From Euonymus europaeus (Eukaryota > Streptophyta > Magnoliopsida > Celastrales > Celastraceae): 64,000 nt of DNA. The stretch is from NCBI GenBank assembly GCA_963580455.1, contig OY756958.1, forward strand, positions 6,460,501 to 6,524,500, written 5' to 3'. The translations under genes were made by a program, and so were the position numbers. Below, piece after piece: positions 1 through 10,293 of the stretch. The notes under the pieces are model-generated. The model was not told the origin of the DNA and made no database searches. It worked only from the letters and a program-made list of their open reading frames with translations. Numbering within the stretch: position 1 is the stretch's first letter; the number at the start of each line of letters is the position of its first letter.

Positions 1-590
1 TTTCACCCGATTCTTATCGGACCGAGTCGGGCAGACCCGATAACTTTGGTTTTTTGGAATCACGCTATTGGCAATAGCGTGATCCAAGTTTATAATTATT
101 CATAACAGCGTGATTATAATTTTAAGTTTAACACGTTACTCGCATCAACGTGATATAAAAGTACTTTTTTAAAAGTAATTGTTGAACCATGAGAAATTTA
201 TAGTTTTTTGAGATAAATATAGTTACAAAATACTAGTTATAAGAGTAATATTGGGCATAATGTACACGTCTAAAAGACAATAAAACAACATAACTAAAAT
301 CTAAAGACCGGTTCGTCGTCTTCTAATATGAGTAGGATGAAGGACCGGCCTTGTCATTATGGCGTCCACTCGGTACTTGGCTGCAAGCCTCAATCTGTTG
401 TAGTCGATGACCTTCACCAATATCATTTAAGATGTCACGACAAGGGCAAAATCAGGCTCATAGTACGATAGTAGTGGGCTCATGTACAACATCTTGAAGT
501 GCAACAGATGCTCGATGAGCATTGATAAGTGTCTTCAATGCCTATAAATAATATAAATTATTAGTATTTCGTGGAGCGTAAAGTCCACTT
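1..590. other. Stretch without a recognisable gene
   Basis: No open frame in this stretch matches a family I recognise. The left edge holds a short hairpin, listed separately, and a second partial copy of its arm (AGCGTGATTATA) lies near 110. The remainder is ordinary mixed-composition sequence that ends directly at the TRIM array. It could be a decayed transposon, since hairpins of this AGCGT type occur in plant repeats, but that is only a suspicion. Confidence 0.4.
60..82. repeat. Perfect 10-bp inverted repeat (hairpin)
   Basis: TCACGCTATT is followed by a GGC loop and then its exact reverse complement AATAGCGTGA. Beyond the perfect stem the flanks GGA and TCC can pair further with one bulge. 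No run of T follows, so it does not look like a terminator. It probably belongs to a dispersed repeat. Confidence 0.75.
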
Positions 591-702
591 TGATAAGTGG
601 GCTCAACACACCCCTCTAAAAAGCCCTATAGAGGGGGGGGAGGCGACCCAGCTTATACACCGCACTTTGCAGGTGTAATTCCCCGATGTGGGATATCTAA
701 CA
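591..702 (-). repeat. TRIM LTR 1 (inverted)
   Basis: Reverse complement of the TRIM LTR, 112 bp, bounded by TGATAAGTGG on the left and TATCTAACA on the right. It is the outer left LTR and abuts the left CACTT repeat. Confidence 0.85.
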
Positions 703-815
703 CTCCCTAATGTGGGTTGGACTGTACGGAATTACCGACTAGGCTCAAGACCGTGGAGTTAAGGGTATTGCCCAAAGTAGTGCTAACAGAGCTCACAATC
801 GTTGCTCCGATACCA

Positions 816-925
816 TGATAAGTAGGCTCAACACACCCCTCTAAAAGGCCCTATAGAGGGGGGAGGCGACCCAGCTTATACACCGCACTTTGCAGGTGTA
901 ATTCCCCAATGTGGGATATCTAACA
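816..925 (-). repeat. TRIM LTR 2 (inverted)
   Basis: Second inverted LTR, 110 bp. The inverted primer-binding site TGCTCCGATACCA (803-815) abuts it, so 703-815 is a complete inverted internal segment. Confidence 0.85.
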
Positions 926-998
926 TTGGGGAATTTCGTACAGTCCATGGTCTTGGGCCTAGTCGGTAATTCCGTACAGTCCAGCCCGTGCGGAGGAG

Positions 999-1108
999 TG
1001 TTAGATATCCCACATCGGGGAATTACACCTACAAAGTGCGGTGTATAAGCTGGGTCGCCTCCCCCCTCAATAGGGCCTTTTAGAGGGGTGTGTTGAGCCC
1101 ACTTATCA
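999..1108 (+). repeat. TRIM LTR 3 (direct)
   Basis: First direct-orientation LTR, 110 bp, followed immediately by the primer-binding site TGGTATCGGAGCA at 1109-1121. It is the reverse complement of LTR 2 across the 73-bp centre of the palindrome, with few differences. Confidence 0.88.
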
Positions 1109-1221
1109 TGGTATCGGAGCAACGATTGTGGGCTTTGTCTGCACTACTTTGGGCAATACCCTTAACTCCACGGTCTTGGGCCTAGTTGGTAATTTCGTAC
1201 AGTCCAACCCGTGCGGGGGAG

Positions 1222-1331
1222 TGTTAGATATCCCACATAGAAGAATTACACCTACAAAGTGCGATGTATAAGCTGGGTCGCCTCCCCTCTCTATAGGGCC
1301 TTTTAGAGAGGTGTGTTGAGCCCACTTATCA
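1222..1331 (+). repeat. TRIM LTR 4 (direct)
   Basis: 110 bp, preceded by the purine tract GTGCGGGGGAG and followed by TGGTATCAGAGCA (1332-1344). With LTR 3 and the internal segment 1109-1221 it forms one complete ~333-bp TRIM. Confidence 0.88.
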
Positions 1332-1444
1332 TGGTATCAGAGCAACGATTGTGGGCTCTGTCTGCATTACTTTGGTCAATACCCTTAACTCCACGGTCTT
1401 GGGCCTAGTCGGTGATCCCTTACAGTCCAGCCCGTGCGGGGGAG

Positions 1445-1552
1445 TGTTAGATATCCCACATCAGGGAATTACACCTACAAAGTGTGGTGTATAAGCTGGG
1501 TTGCCTCCCCCCCTCTATAGGGGTTAGAGGGGTGTGTTGAGCCCACTTATCA
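1445..1552 (+). repeat. TRIM LTR 5 (direct, outer right)
   Basis: 108 bp, slightly shortened in its G/C-rich middle. It abuts the right CACTT repeat. It shares an LTR with the preceding unit, as expected when TRIMs recombine into tandem arrays. Confidence 0.85.
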
Positions 1553-1557
1553 CACTT

Positions 1558-2555
1558 CCTTCTATCATATTTTTTAAAAGGTGCTCCCAGGGTATTCTAG
1601 CTCGGCCCTTTTGCTGTGATATAGACCACCAAGGAGGATTTTTACCTATCTTTCTCTGAAGGTGTTAAATAGACAAGTTGTTGCATTCTTTAGGAATTTT
1701 AACTTTGACAAAGCCTTACTAAATGTCCTCTACCTAGGCAAAACCGATCATCTTGATTATCCAATTGCTTCGATAACATCTTCAAGTCTTTGAGATTGGC
1801 TGGACAAGATTGGTTTTGTCCCATTGATCTCCCTGAATTCCTTATTGGTTTTTTGGACTATGACTTTTGTCTTCTTGTGGAATCCAGTACATCTAGTGTG
1901 TTGTACTTTTATGCTTATTTGGTGCTCTTGTCAAGTTAGAGATTTTAACTTATTTATTTTATAAATTTTTTACAAGCACTTAACTTGATCCAATGGCTTC
2001 TCCTTTGGAGACATTTGACTCTAGCAATTTGCGAGAGCTCCCCTCTTCTCCTTCTCCAGCTCTAGTGCCCAGATCTCCAGCTCTAGTGCCCAGATCTCTA
2101 GCTCCAATCGTTGATCTCCCACAAAGGACTGAAAAAAGGTCTTGGGAAAAGTCTTTTCAAGACCATTTGAAGAATAGGAAATAGTCTTTCACATGTAGCT
2201 CCAATGAACTTCCTTCGAGAACCGTGCCCAAAAGGTCCTATGGAGGTCGTTCCTATCGTCCTTTGGCCCATCATTAATGGGAAGGCTATTCCTCAAAATG
2301 CCTCAGCAGCTAGGGACTTTCGAATTGATCTTTCTATTCTAGAATTTAAGGCATTATCGGCTGATTGAGGTCTTAATTTGAAAGACGTCATTGTGCCATA
2401 TGTACTTAAGGTTAAATTATATATTTTTCAATGGGCATATTGTACCACTTTTTATATTTTAATCTAATTAATTCTCATATTTTTGTAGAGGTTTGGGGCC
2501 CTTTATAAAATCAATGGATGTCTTGCTAAGTATGAGTGTGCGAAGGCACTATCAG
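1558..2555. other. Stretch without a convincing gene
   Basis: The only notable open frame (1993-2184, plus, 63 codons) begins MASPLETFDSS and contains a short internal duplication (ALVPRSP then ALVPRS, from two copies of a 21-base unit). It follows a long AT-rich run and is closed by a stop near 2184. I recognise no family. It may be a decayed exon or transposon ORF, and I do not call it a gene. Confidence 0.3.
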
Positions 2556-2840
2556 TTAAGAGGTCGGAAGAGCAGTTGATCTGTCTCGAATTAATGATCC
2601 AATATGTAATATTGTATGTCTCCTAGAATTAAAAAATAATTTACTTTTTAAAAGCATAGCTTTGACAATTAATTGAAGACGCTTTACAAGTGATTGGTAT
2701 ATCATTTGGAGTATAAGTGTATACAATGGGTTGTTCAACATATATATCTAGTGACATGCAATAATCATTCAATACTTGATAAGTATATTACTAGCATCAT
2801 CGCTTACTATAATAATATACAAAATGATTACTACTAATGC
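2556..2840 (-). pseudogene. Ty1/copia integrase fragment, antisense
   Basis: On the minus strand the frame reads SLVKRLQLIVKAMLLKSKL followed by an ILHIGSLIR segment. This resembles the C-terminal half of the copia integrase core, where plant elements usually read ESLIKRLQLIARPLLMRSKL and then AILHAASLIRIRP. The preceding residues on that strand (2740-2840) continue the similarity with frameshifts. The catalytic region is missing. The piece matches the same portion of the antisense copia at 38100-38290 closely enough to suggest one family. It is a decayed scrap with no LTR visible nearby. Confidence 0.7.
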
Positions 2841-3329
2841 AATATATTAAGACGAGAGAAATTAGAGAAATTGAGAAAGAATTGTTTTTTCTCAACTAAA
2901 TCTCATGTAATCAACCATCATACTAATGAATTTAATACATGTTTGATGTTTGTAGATTTTTAACATTTTTAACGAAAATAGGTAAATGGTGGGTTCATGC
3001 ATAATAAAACTATGTTTTTAACATAAATGTTATATTTTATATTATATAATTGTTCCTCGGGTTCTTAAAGTAGAAACATAAAGTGGAACGGGTATAGCAT
3101 GGCCCGTGAACTCTGGTCTGCGTGTAGCTTACAGGGAGCACAACCCATTTACATCCCGAACTCAAGTAAATTGTTATTTTTTTTGTTTTGATTTTTTATT
3201 CGACATTCAATGTTATTTCGGTGGGAACTAGTTGCATCGCACATTTATTCACATTCATGCAAGCTCCATATCCTAGGCTATGTGGGCAGCGATTCTCGTG
3301 GTGTGACCTTCACCGTTCAAAGGAGATGG

Positions 3330-3577
3330 TGTTGGACTAAATTATTTTTGGTCTAAATTGTAATTAGGTCAACTTATCTGGGCTAACATGTAATGCAATT
3401 ATTGTGCTAGCTATATTATTGGGATCAGGGTTCATAGGGCCCTATCCAACTTTTGGGTATAATATACCACTAAAGGGTTATGGTCCCCGAGGGTAAATCA
3501 TTTGGTTTTTTTATAAGTAAGGTATTAATCCTATTGTCAGGACACACTTGAGCCATCAGGGATTTCACTGTTGGAAG
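3330..3577 (+). repeat. Copia 5' LTR, truncated by hAT
   Basis: Starts TGTTGGACTAA and aligns with the 3' LTR as far as TTTCACT(G/C)TTGGAAG, after which the 3' LTR continues ACTATTCTCTG but this copy switches to hAT terminal sequence. The missing ~95 bp of LTR is not evident beyond the hAT. Confidence 0.8.
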
Positions 3578-5880
3578 TACGGGTGTTCACAAGTCGAGCC
3601 GAGCTATTCGGGGCTCGAGCTCAATAAGGCTCGACTCGCGTTCTTTATGGTTCGAGTTCGAACTGAGCACGAACACAAATTTGGACCTAAATTGATTTTT
3701 CGACCTCAAATTTGGGACTTCAAAAGAAACCCCAAATTTGGGACTTCGGAAGGACTCTATGCGCTAATCTTGTTTCCAGGTTAGTTAATTTTCTTGTTGG
3801 GTTCAATTTTAATTGGATTTTCTTCTAATCTCGTTTCTATTGTTGAGGTCAATTTAATCAGTTATCGTTAATATCTTTTGGATTTTTTAAAGAGAATGTG
3901 AAACTGTATATGTATTAATGTATGCTTCTCAATTCTCATTGCTCTAACCTCTAGGTTGTAACTTTATAAAAAACTCATGAAACTTAATTGTGTATCCATC
4001 TAAGGAAAAATAGTTATTAGGTGATGGAAACAGAGATTTTTTTGTTCTTTTTTTAGTTGTTAGTTTACTTCTGATTTACAATAGAGTGCTTGTCCTATGT
4101 CCTTGAATTCCCTTATTGCATCCTTTTTCCTTGGATATGTGAAATGTCAGATGGTATCCGCTCTCCAAGCCTTGAAACTGAAGTTTTAGCTAGTCCTCAT
4201 ATGCCAGTAGGTGATAGTTTCACTGGCCAAACGATGACTGATTCTAGCATGCCATGCACGCAAGAAGTTGACAATAGGGGTGTTAATGAGGAGCATGTTC
4301 AGTCACTAGAGGAGGCCAACCCATTTGAGAAAAAAGAGAGAAAGAAGATATCTTCTGTGTGGAATGAATTCACAGAGGTGACGTTATTGAATAAAACCAA
4401 GAAGGTAGAGTGCAACCATTGCAAAACAAAGCTGCCAATCATTGCCAGTGGTGTCACAAGTCACTTAAGTTGACATTTAAGGTTTTGTCTTTCTCGAAAA
4501 CTAGCTGAGAAGAAATAAAAAAACCTTGCAACTACAGCCAATTGACTCCCAAGTAGAAGCACCAATATTTTCAAGTGGCAAATATGATCATGCTAAACAA
4601 AAAGAGGCTGTTGAACATTGGATTCTTATGAATGAGAAACCTTTCATCTTCCTATATTTGATAGGATTACTCATCATCAAGCAAAGAGTTTGCATGGCTG
4701 TGTATGAGATAAAAAAAAAAAGCAAAGTTGAAAAATTTATTGAAGAGTGTTAACAAAGTTTCATTGGCAACTGATCTTTGGAAGTCAGATGTTCAAAAGA
4801 AATCGTACATGTGCATCATAGGACATTTCATTGACTCGAACTAGAAGCTTCAGAAGCTGATCCTTAATTTTGTGGATCTAGCTCTGCAACATGGAGGTAT
4901 TGAAATATCTGATACGTTGTTTAAATGCATGAGGGAATGGGGCATTGAGAATAAAATATTGACCATTTTGGTTGATAATGCATCGAACAATGACTTGCCC
5001 ATTAGGACCTTGAAAGATACTCTATCAAACAGTAAAAAATTGCTTTTGGGGGGAAGTTTGTTCCATGTAAGTTGTTGTGCGCATATTTTAAACCTAATTG
5101 TGCATGATGGGCTTTCGAAGATGAAGCATATTATTGAGGATGTAAAAGAAAGTGTTCGATTCATCAACCTATTTGAGTCACGCCTTAAGAAATTTATTGA
5201 CATTTTACTGTTGATGCATATACGAGTTAGAAAGCTTATTATTGACTGCCCAACACACTGGAATTCAACTTATGAAATGTTGGTTGCTGCAATGAAAGTA
5301 AAGGATGCATTTCCATTATTTGCTCAACATGAAGTGTGTTATATACATTGTCCAAGTCCTAAAGATTGGGTGAAAGTTGAAAAGGTAGTCAAAATATTGG
5401 GAGTGTTTTATGAGGCCACTCATATCATATTAGGAAGTGAGTATCCCACTTCTAATAAGTTTATTGCTGTTATTTGGAGAGTGAAAGAAGTGTTGAACGA
5501 GGGTGCAATTTCTGAAGATGATTTTGTTCGAGACATGGTACAAAAAATGAAGGAGAAGCTAGATAAATATTGGGGGGAATGCAATTTATTAATGGCCATT
5601 GCTGCTATGTTGGATCCAAGGTTCAAACTCAAATTGATTGAATTTACCTTTCCATTGATATACAATGCAGATGAAGTCCAGGTTAATCTTGGAAGGGTCA
5701 AAGAAAAGTTACATGAGCTTTATAATGAGTACAAAGTGATGATACAACCTAGTACAACTGATAATGTCTCTCATTCAACTTGTGGCCAGTCTTCAATTTA
5801 TCGTGACTCTTTCATGGAAGGAACTTTGAATCATGATTAAACACTGTTTGTTTTGTCAAGGTTTAATCAATTCATCGATT
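3578..5880 (+). mobile_element. hAT DNA transposon inserted in a copia LTR
   Basis: The left end ACGGGTGTTCACAAG followed by repeated CGAGC/GCTCGA motifs is typical of plant hAT termini, which often begin CAGGGGTGTTCACGAGCC. It is followed by an interrupted BED-finger and transposase frame. The right terminal repeat was not found, and the transposase lacks its C-terminal dimerisation region, so the 3' end seems deleted. The right boundary given is approximate. Confidence 0.7.
4144..5840 (+). pseudogene. hAT transposase (RICESLEEPER/DAYSLEEPER-like), broken and C-terminally truncated
   Basis: The frame from the ATG at 4144 holds a BED zinc finger (SSVWNEFTEV, then CNHCK, then SGVTSHL) at about 4335-4470, where a stop replaces the last His/Cys ligands. 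A second frame piece covers 4526-4753. The largest piece, 4872-5840, contains VDNASNND, then CCAHILNLIVHDGL and CPTHWNSTYEML, which are hallmark blocks of plant hAT transposases. It continues into the DUF4413-like segment ending near AAMLDPRFKL. The C-terminal hAT dimerisation domain expected next is absent. At least two stops or frameshifts separate the pieces, so no active enzyme is expected. Confidence 0.88.
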
Positions 5881-6303
5881 TAGTTGAGACCATTCAACCA
5901 AAGTAACCTCTACTATGTTAATTTATTTATTTTGAAATATTAAGAGGAGTGTATTATTATTTATGCGAATAATGATCGGCCCAAAGGAAGATTATTGTTT
6001 GGCCAAATAATAGATACACTTGTAGTAACAAATATGTGGTAGTTATCAAGTTTTCCATGTGAGTAAAAACTCGGCCCAAAGGAAGACTTATTGTTTGATA
6101 GAATTTACTGTCAATATTTGATTCCTACACCGAGAGTACCATTTGCAGTTGATGTTTATGTCCAAAGACAAGACATCAATGGTGCGCTAGGTATCCTGTG
6201 AAATGCCCATTATTTATGATCATGTTATGCATATAATTAAATTTATGATGATTGATTTATAACATGAATTTTATTGTGAGCTTATTATGATTATATTCTC
6301 TAT

Positions 6304-7125
6304 TTAGTATCTGGAAATGTTACAAATGTATCTGCCAACATCAATTTAATACCTGTAGTTAATGGCACAAACTTCAAGGCATGGAAATAAATGGTTTTAA
6401 CCGTTCTTGGTTGTATGGATCTTGACCTTGTGCTTTGAACAGATTCTCTTAATGATACAAGTATCGCTGAGGTTAAAAAGGACTTCGAGAAGTGGGATCG
6501 TTCTAATCGCATGATTGTCATGATCATGAAGCTTTCCATTCCTGAAGTATTCAGAAGCAGTGTGACTGAGGATAATACTAAGAAGTTCCTACATGACATT
6601 GAAAAGCTTTTCGTTAAAAGCGAAAAAGCTAAAACAAGTACTCTTTTGAGTAAACTTGTTTCAATGAAGTACAATGGTCCGGGAAATGTAAAGGAGTACA
6701 TTGTGACGATGTCTAATCTTGCCACAAAACTAAAAACACTTAAGTTAGAGCTGTCTGATGACTTGCTCATGCATCTAGTACTTATCTTTGTTCATGCACA
6801 CTTTAGTCAATTCAAAGTAAGCTATAACACCCAACATGTGAAATGGTCACTGAATGAGCTAATATCTCAATGTATGCAAGAAAAAGATAGATTTAAGGGC
6901 AATAAGATATCTAATAGTGCTCATTTTGCATCTTCCTCAATGGGCAAGAAAAGAAAATGGCCTAAGAAGAAGGAAACTGAAGTTGGGACACCACAGAAGG
7001 TGCAAAAGAAACAGGATATGGAACCTATCTGTTTCTTTTGCAAGAAAGGTGGGCACATGAAGAAAGAATGTCCCAAATATGTCGCTTGGCGTGTAAAGAA
7101 AGGTACACTTATCAATTTAGTTTGA
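6304..7125 (+). pseudogene. Copia gag, broken
   Basis: An N-terminal gag start resembling NLIPVVNGTNFKAWK lies at about 6340-6390, with a stop next to it. The open part, 6511-7125, carries the gag polypeptide core (LLSKLVSMKY, NLATKLKTLKL) and a CCHC zinc knuckle, CFFCKKGGHMKKEC, near 7030-7070. The knuckle spacing C-x2-C-x4-H-x4-C is intact. Gag forms the virus-like particle and binds RNA in this element class. Stops at the N-terminus indicate it is inactive. Confidence 0.85.
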
Positions 7126-10100
7126 TCTGAAGTTAATTTAGTTTCTGTACCTAAACACACTTGGTGGGTAGATACTGGTGCTACTACTTATATAAGTGTG
7201 TCTTTGTTGGATTGCTTGTGGAGCCGACCGCCAATTGATGCTGAAAGATTCATCTATGTGGGTGATGCAAAAGGGTAGCAATGGAGGCAATAGCTACTTT
7301 TAAATTATCTTTAAAAACTTGAAATATTTTGAATTTAGAAGAGACATATGTTGTACTGTCATTTAGGCGGAACATAATTTCTTTTTCTAATTTGGACAAA
7401 CTTGGGTACTTTTGTTCTTTTGGAGATGGCAAATTTAATCTTTTCCAAAATTTAAATCTTGTTGGTACTGGTTTATTAATTGATAATCTATATTTGATGG
7501 ATACTATTACCCCATTACATGAGACACTGCATGCTCATTCAAGAGGTACAAAATGAAAATCAACCAATGAAAATTCATTTATGTTATGGCACAAACGTTT
7601 AGGTCATATCTCTAAACAAAGAATTGAAAGGCTTATGTCAGATGGAATTTTTCACTCCCTTGACTCAACGGACTTTAATGTCTGTGTAGAATGTATAAAG
7701 GGAAAACAAAAAAACATAAGGAAATTAGGTGCCAATAGGAGCTCAAGTGTCTTAGAATTGATTCATACTGATATTTGTGGTTCATTCCCTACAACATCTT
7801 GGAATGGTCAATAGTATTTTATCACGTTCATAGATGACTATTCTCATTATGAGTACTTATATTTAATTCATGAGAAGTCTCAATCACTGGATGTGTTCAA
7901 GTCTTATAAAGCTATAGTTGAGAATCAACTTGGCAAAAGGATAAAAACTGTTAGGTCTGACTGTGGTGGTGAATACTATGGTAGATATGACGGATTAGGT
8001 GAACAACGTCTAGGACCTTTTGCTAAATTCCTAGAGAAATGCATAATCATCCCGCAATACACAAAGCCTGGCAAACCTAGCATGAATGGTGTTGCGAAAA
8101 GACGAAATCAAATGCTTAAAGACATGGTAAGAAGTATGATCAATCATTCTTCTTTACCATAATCTCTTTGGGGAGAAGCACTAAAGACTACAATTTATAT
8201 CCTTAATAGAGTTCCAAGCAAAACAGTTGTCAAAACTCCTTATGAGAAATGGATAGGCAAAAAGCCTAGCGTTAGACATTTGCACATTTGGGGATTTCTA
8301 GCTGAGGCAAGGCCATATAGGCCGGATGAAAAGAAATTGGACTCTAGAATTGTGAGCTCCTATTTTGTTTGGGTACTCTGAAAGGTCAAGAGGTTTCAAA
8401 TTTTATGATCCCTCTACTAGCGGGTAATGAAAAATTTCTTGAGGATGATTGATTTTGTTTTGTTTTTTTTTAGGGGGGGGGGTGAGAAGATAAAATGAAA
8501 AATGTTTTCTTTGAAGAGGAATTCATTTGTCTTCCTACTGTTGCTAATGACAATGATCAAACTCTTGTTTCTAACATTGTTTTAGAAGAAAATTCGGAAA
8601 ATTAAGACAACAATGAGGAAATTGCTCCACAAGAGAAAATTCAGCAACCTCAAGAACAAATGACATTAAGAAGATCCAATAGATAAAGGAGAAGTGCGAT
8701 TTCATATGATTACTCCAAGAACATGAGTTTGATATAGGAGTGGAAGATGATCCAATCACTTTCACTCAAGCCAAACAAAGTTCTAATTCTCAAAAGTGGA
8801 GTGATGCTATGAATGACAAGATGAAATCCAAGAAAGATAATGATGTTTGGGATCTTATCAAATTGCCTAAAGGTTCAAAGCCCATTGGTTATAAATGAAT
8901 ATTTAAAACCAAAAGGGATTCAAAAGGCAATATCGAGATATTTAAGGCTCGTCCAGTCGCTAAGGATTTTACTCAAAAGGAAGGCATCGACTATACAAAA
9001 ACTTTCTCTCCGATTTCTTCGAAAGATTCTTTTAGGATAATAAGGTCATTAGTGACTCATTTTGATATGAAGCTACATCAGATGGATGTAAAGACTACGT
9101 TTCTTAATGGTGACGTTGATGAAACAATCTATATGGTACAACCATAAAATTTTGTAACTGGTAATTCAAATAATCTAGTTTGTAAATTAAAGAAGTTCAT
9201 CTATGGTCTCAAACAGGCTTCTCGTCAATGGTATCACAAGTTTCATCAAGTAATTATCTCGTTGGGTTTTGAGGTAAACTTGGTTGATGATTGTTTTTAT
9301 CATAAGTTCAATAGGAGTAAATTCATTTTCTTGGTGTGATATGTCAATGACATACTACTGGCTAGTAGTGATATAGGCTTATTGCACAAAACCAAGAGAT
9401 TTCTGACAAAGAAATTTGAAATGAAAGATCTTGGTGACGCCTCTTTTGTATTAGGTATCCAAATACATTGGGATCGTTCTCAAAGTGTTCTTGGATTATT
9501 ACAAAAGAGCTATATTGAAAGAATTTTTGACAAATTTGGCATGAAGGATTGTGCACCAGGAAATACACCCATTGTTAAGGGAGACAAGTTTAGTCTCAAT
9601 CAGTGCCCCAAAAATCAAATGGAAATAAAGGAGATGCAAAAAGAATCCTTACGAGTCTGCTGTAAGGAGCCTTATATATGCTCGAGTATGTACGTGTACG
9701 GATATTACTTTCCTAGTTGGAATGTTGGGCAGATATTTAAGTAACCATGGAGTGTATCATTGGAAAGTAGCCAAAAGGGTTATGCGTTACTTACAGAGAA
9801 CAAAGGACTACATGCTCACTTATCAAAAGTCGGAAAATTTAGAGATCATTGGATATTCTGATTTCGATTTTGTTAGATGCCTAGATAGTAAAAGATCCAC
9901 AACGAGTTATATTTATTTGTTAGTTTGAGGAGCTGTTTGCGAGAAAAGTGCCAAACAGGCACTCATAGCTTCTTCCACTATGGAAGCTGAATTTATAGCT
10001 TTTTACGAGGCAGCCTGTCATGAAAAATGACTATGATACTTTATCACAGGGCTGCGTATTATGAAAGGCCAATAAATATATACTGTGATAATAACTCAAC

Positions 10101-10290
10101 TGTGCTATTTTCAAACAACAATAAAAGTTCTTTGAAGTAAAGGCACATTGACATTAAGTTTCTTGTTGTTAAAGAAAGAGTTTAGAGTCACCAAATATGT
10201 ATTGAACATATAGGTACAAACTCCATGATTGCGGATCTGCTCACTAAGGGATTAATACCCAAGTTCTTTCGCGAGCATGTTGCTCAAATG
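7126..10290 (+). pseudogene. Copia pol (protease, integrase, reverse transcriptase, RNase H), broken
   Basis: Domains follow copia order. The protease shows WWVDTGATT at about 7165. The GAG-pre-integrase zinc segment LWHKRLGHIS occurs at 7583. The integrase core shows HTDICG and RSDCGGEY, but at the third catalytic site the usual MNGVAERRN reads MNGVAKRRN, so the catalytic Glu is replaced by Lys. The reverse transcriptase includes KARPVAKDFTQKEGIDY and MDVKTTFLNGDV. Its active site YVDD reads YVND (9341-9352) directly after a TGA stop. RNase H shows SSTMEAEFIAFYEA near 9970. The C-terminus ADLLTKGL ends where a hAT element interrupts. Numerous stops confirm decay. Confidence 0.9.
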
Positions 10291-10293
10291 GGT

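Larger units (their letters stand above)
591..1552. mobile_element. Head-to-head TRIM retrotransposon array with CACTT target duplication
   Basis: Five near-identical ~110-bp LTRs (TGTTAGATATCCCA...CCCACTTATCA) alternate with ~113-bp internal segments. Each complete internal segment has a tRNA-Met type primer-binding site (TGGTATCGGAGCA or TGGTATCAGAGCA) directly after an LTR and a purine tract (GTGCGGGGGAG or similar) before the next. There is no coding capacity, which fits terminal-repeat retrotransposons in miniature (TRIM). The left two LTRs are inverted and the right three are direct; they meet at 926-998, a partial internal segment. The same 5 bp, CACTT, lies immediately outside both ends (586-590 and 1553-1557), suggesting the whole array was inserted as one unit. 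Both outer termini are the 3' end of an LTR, which is not the normal arrangement. Confidence 0.85.

Noticed and set aside
841..1122. 93-codon minus-strand open frame
   Set aside because: It lies entirely inside the TRIM palindrome and is a by-product of the repeated LTR sequence; TRIMs have no coding capacity.
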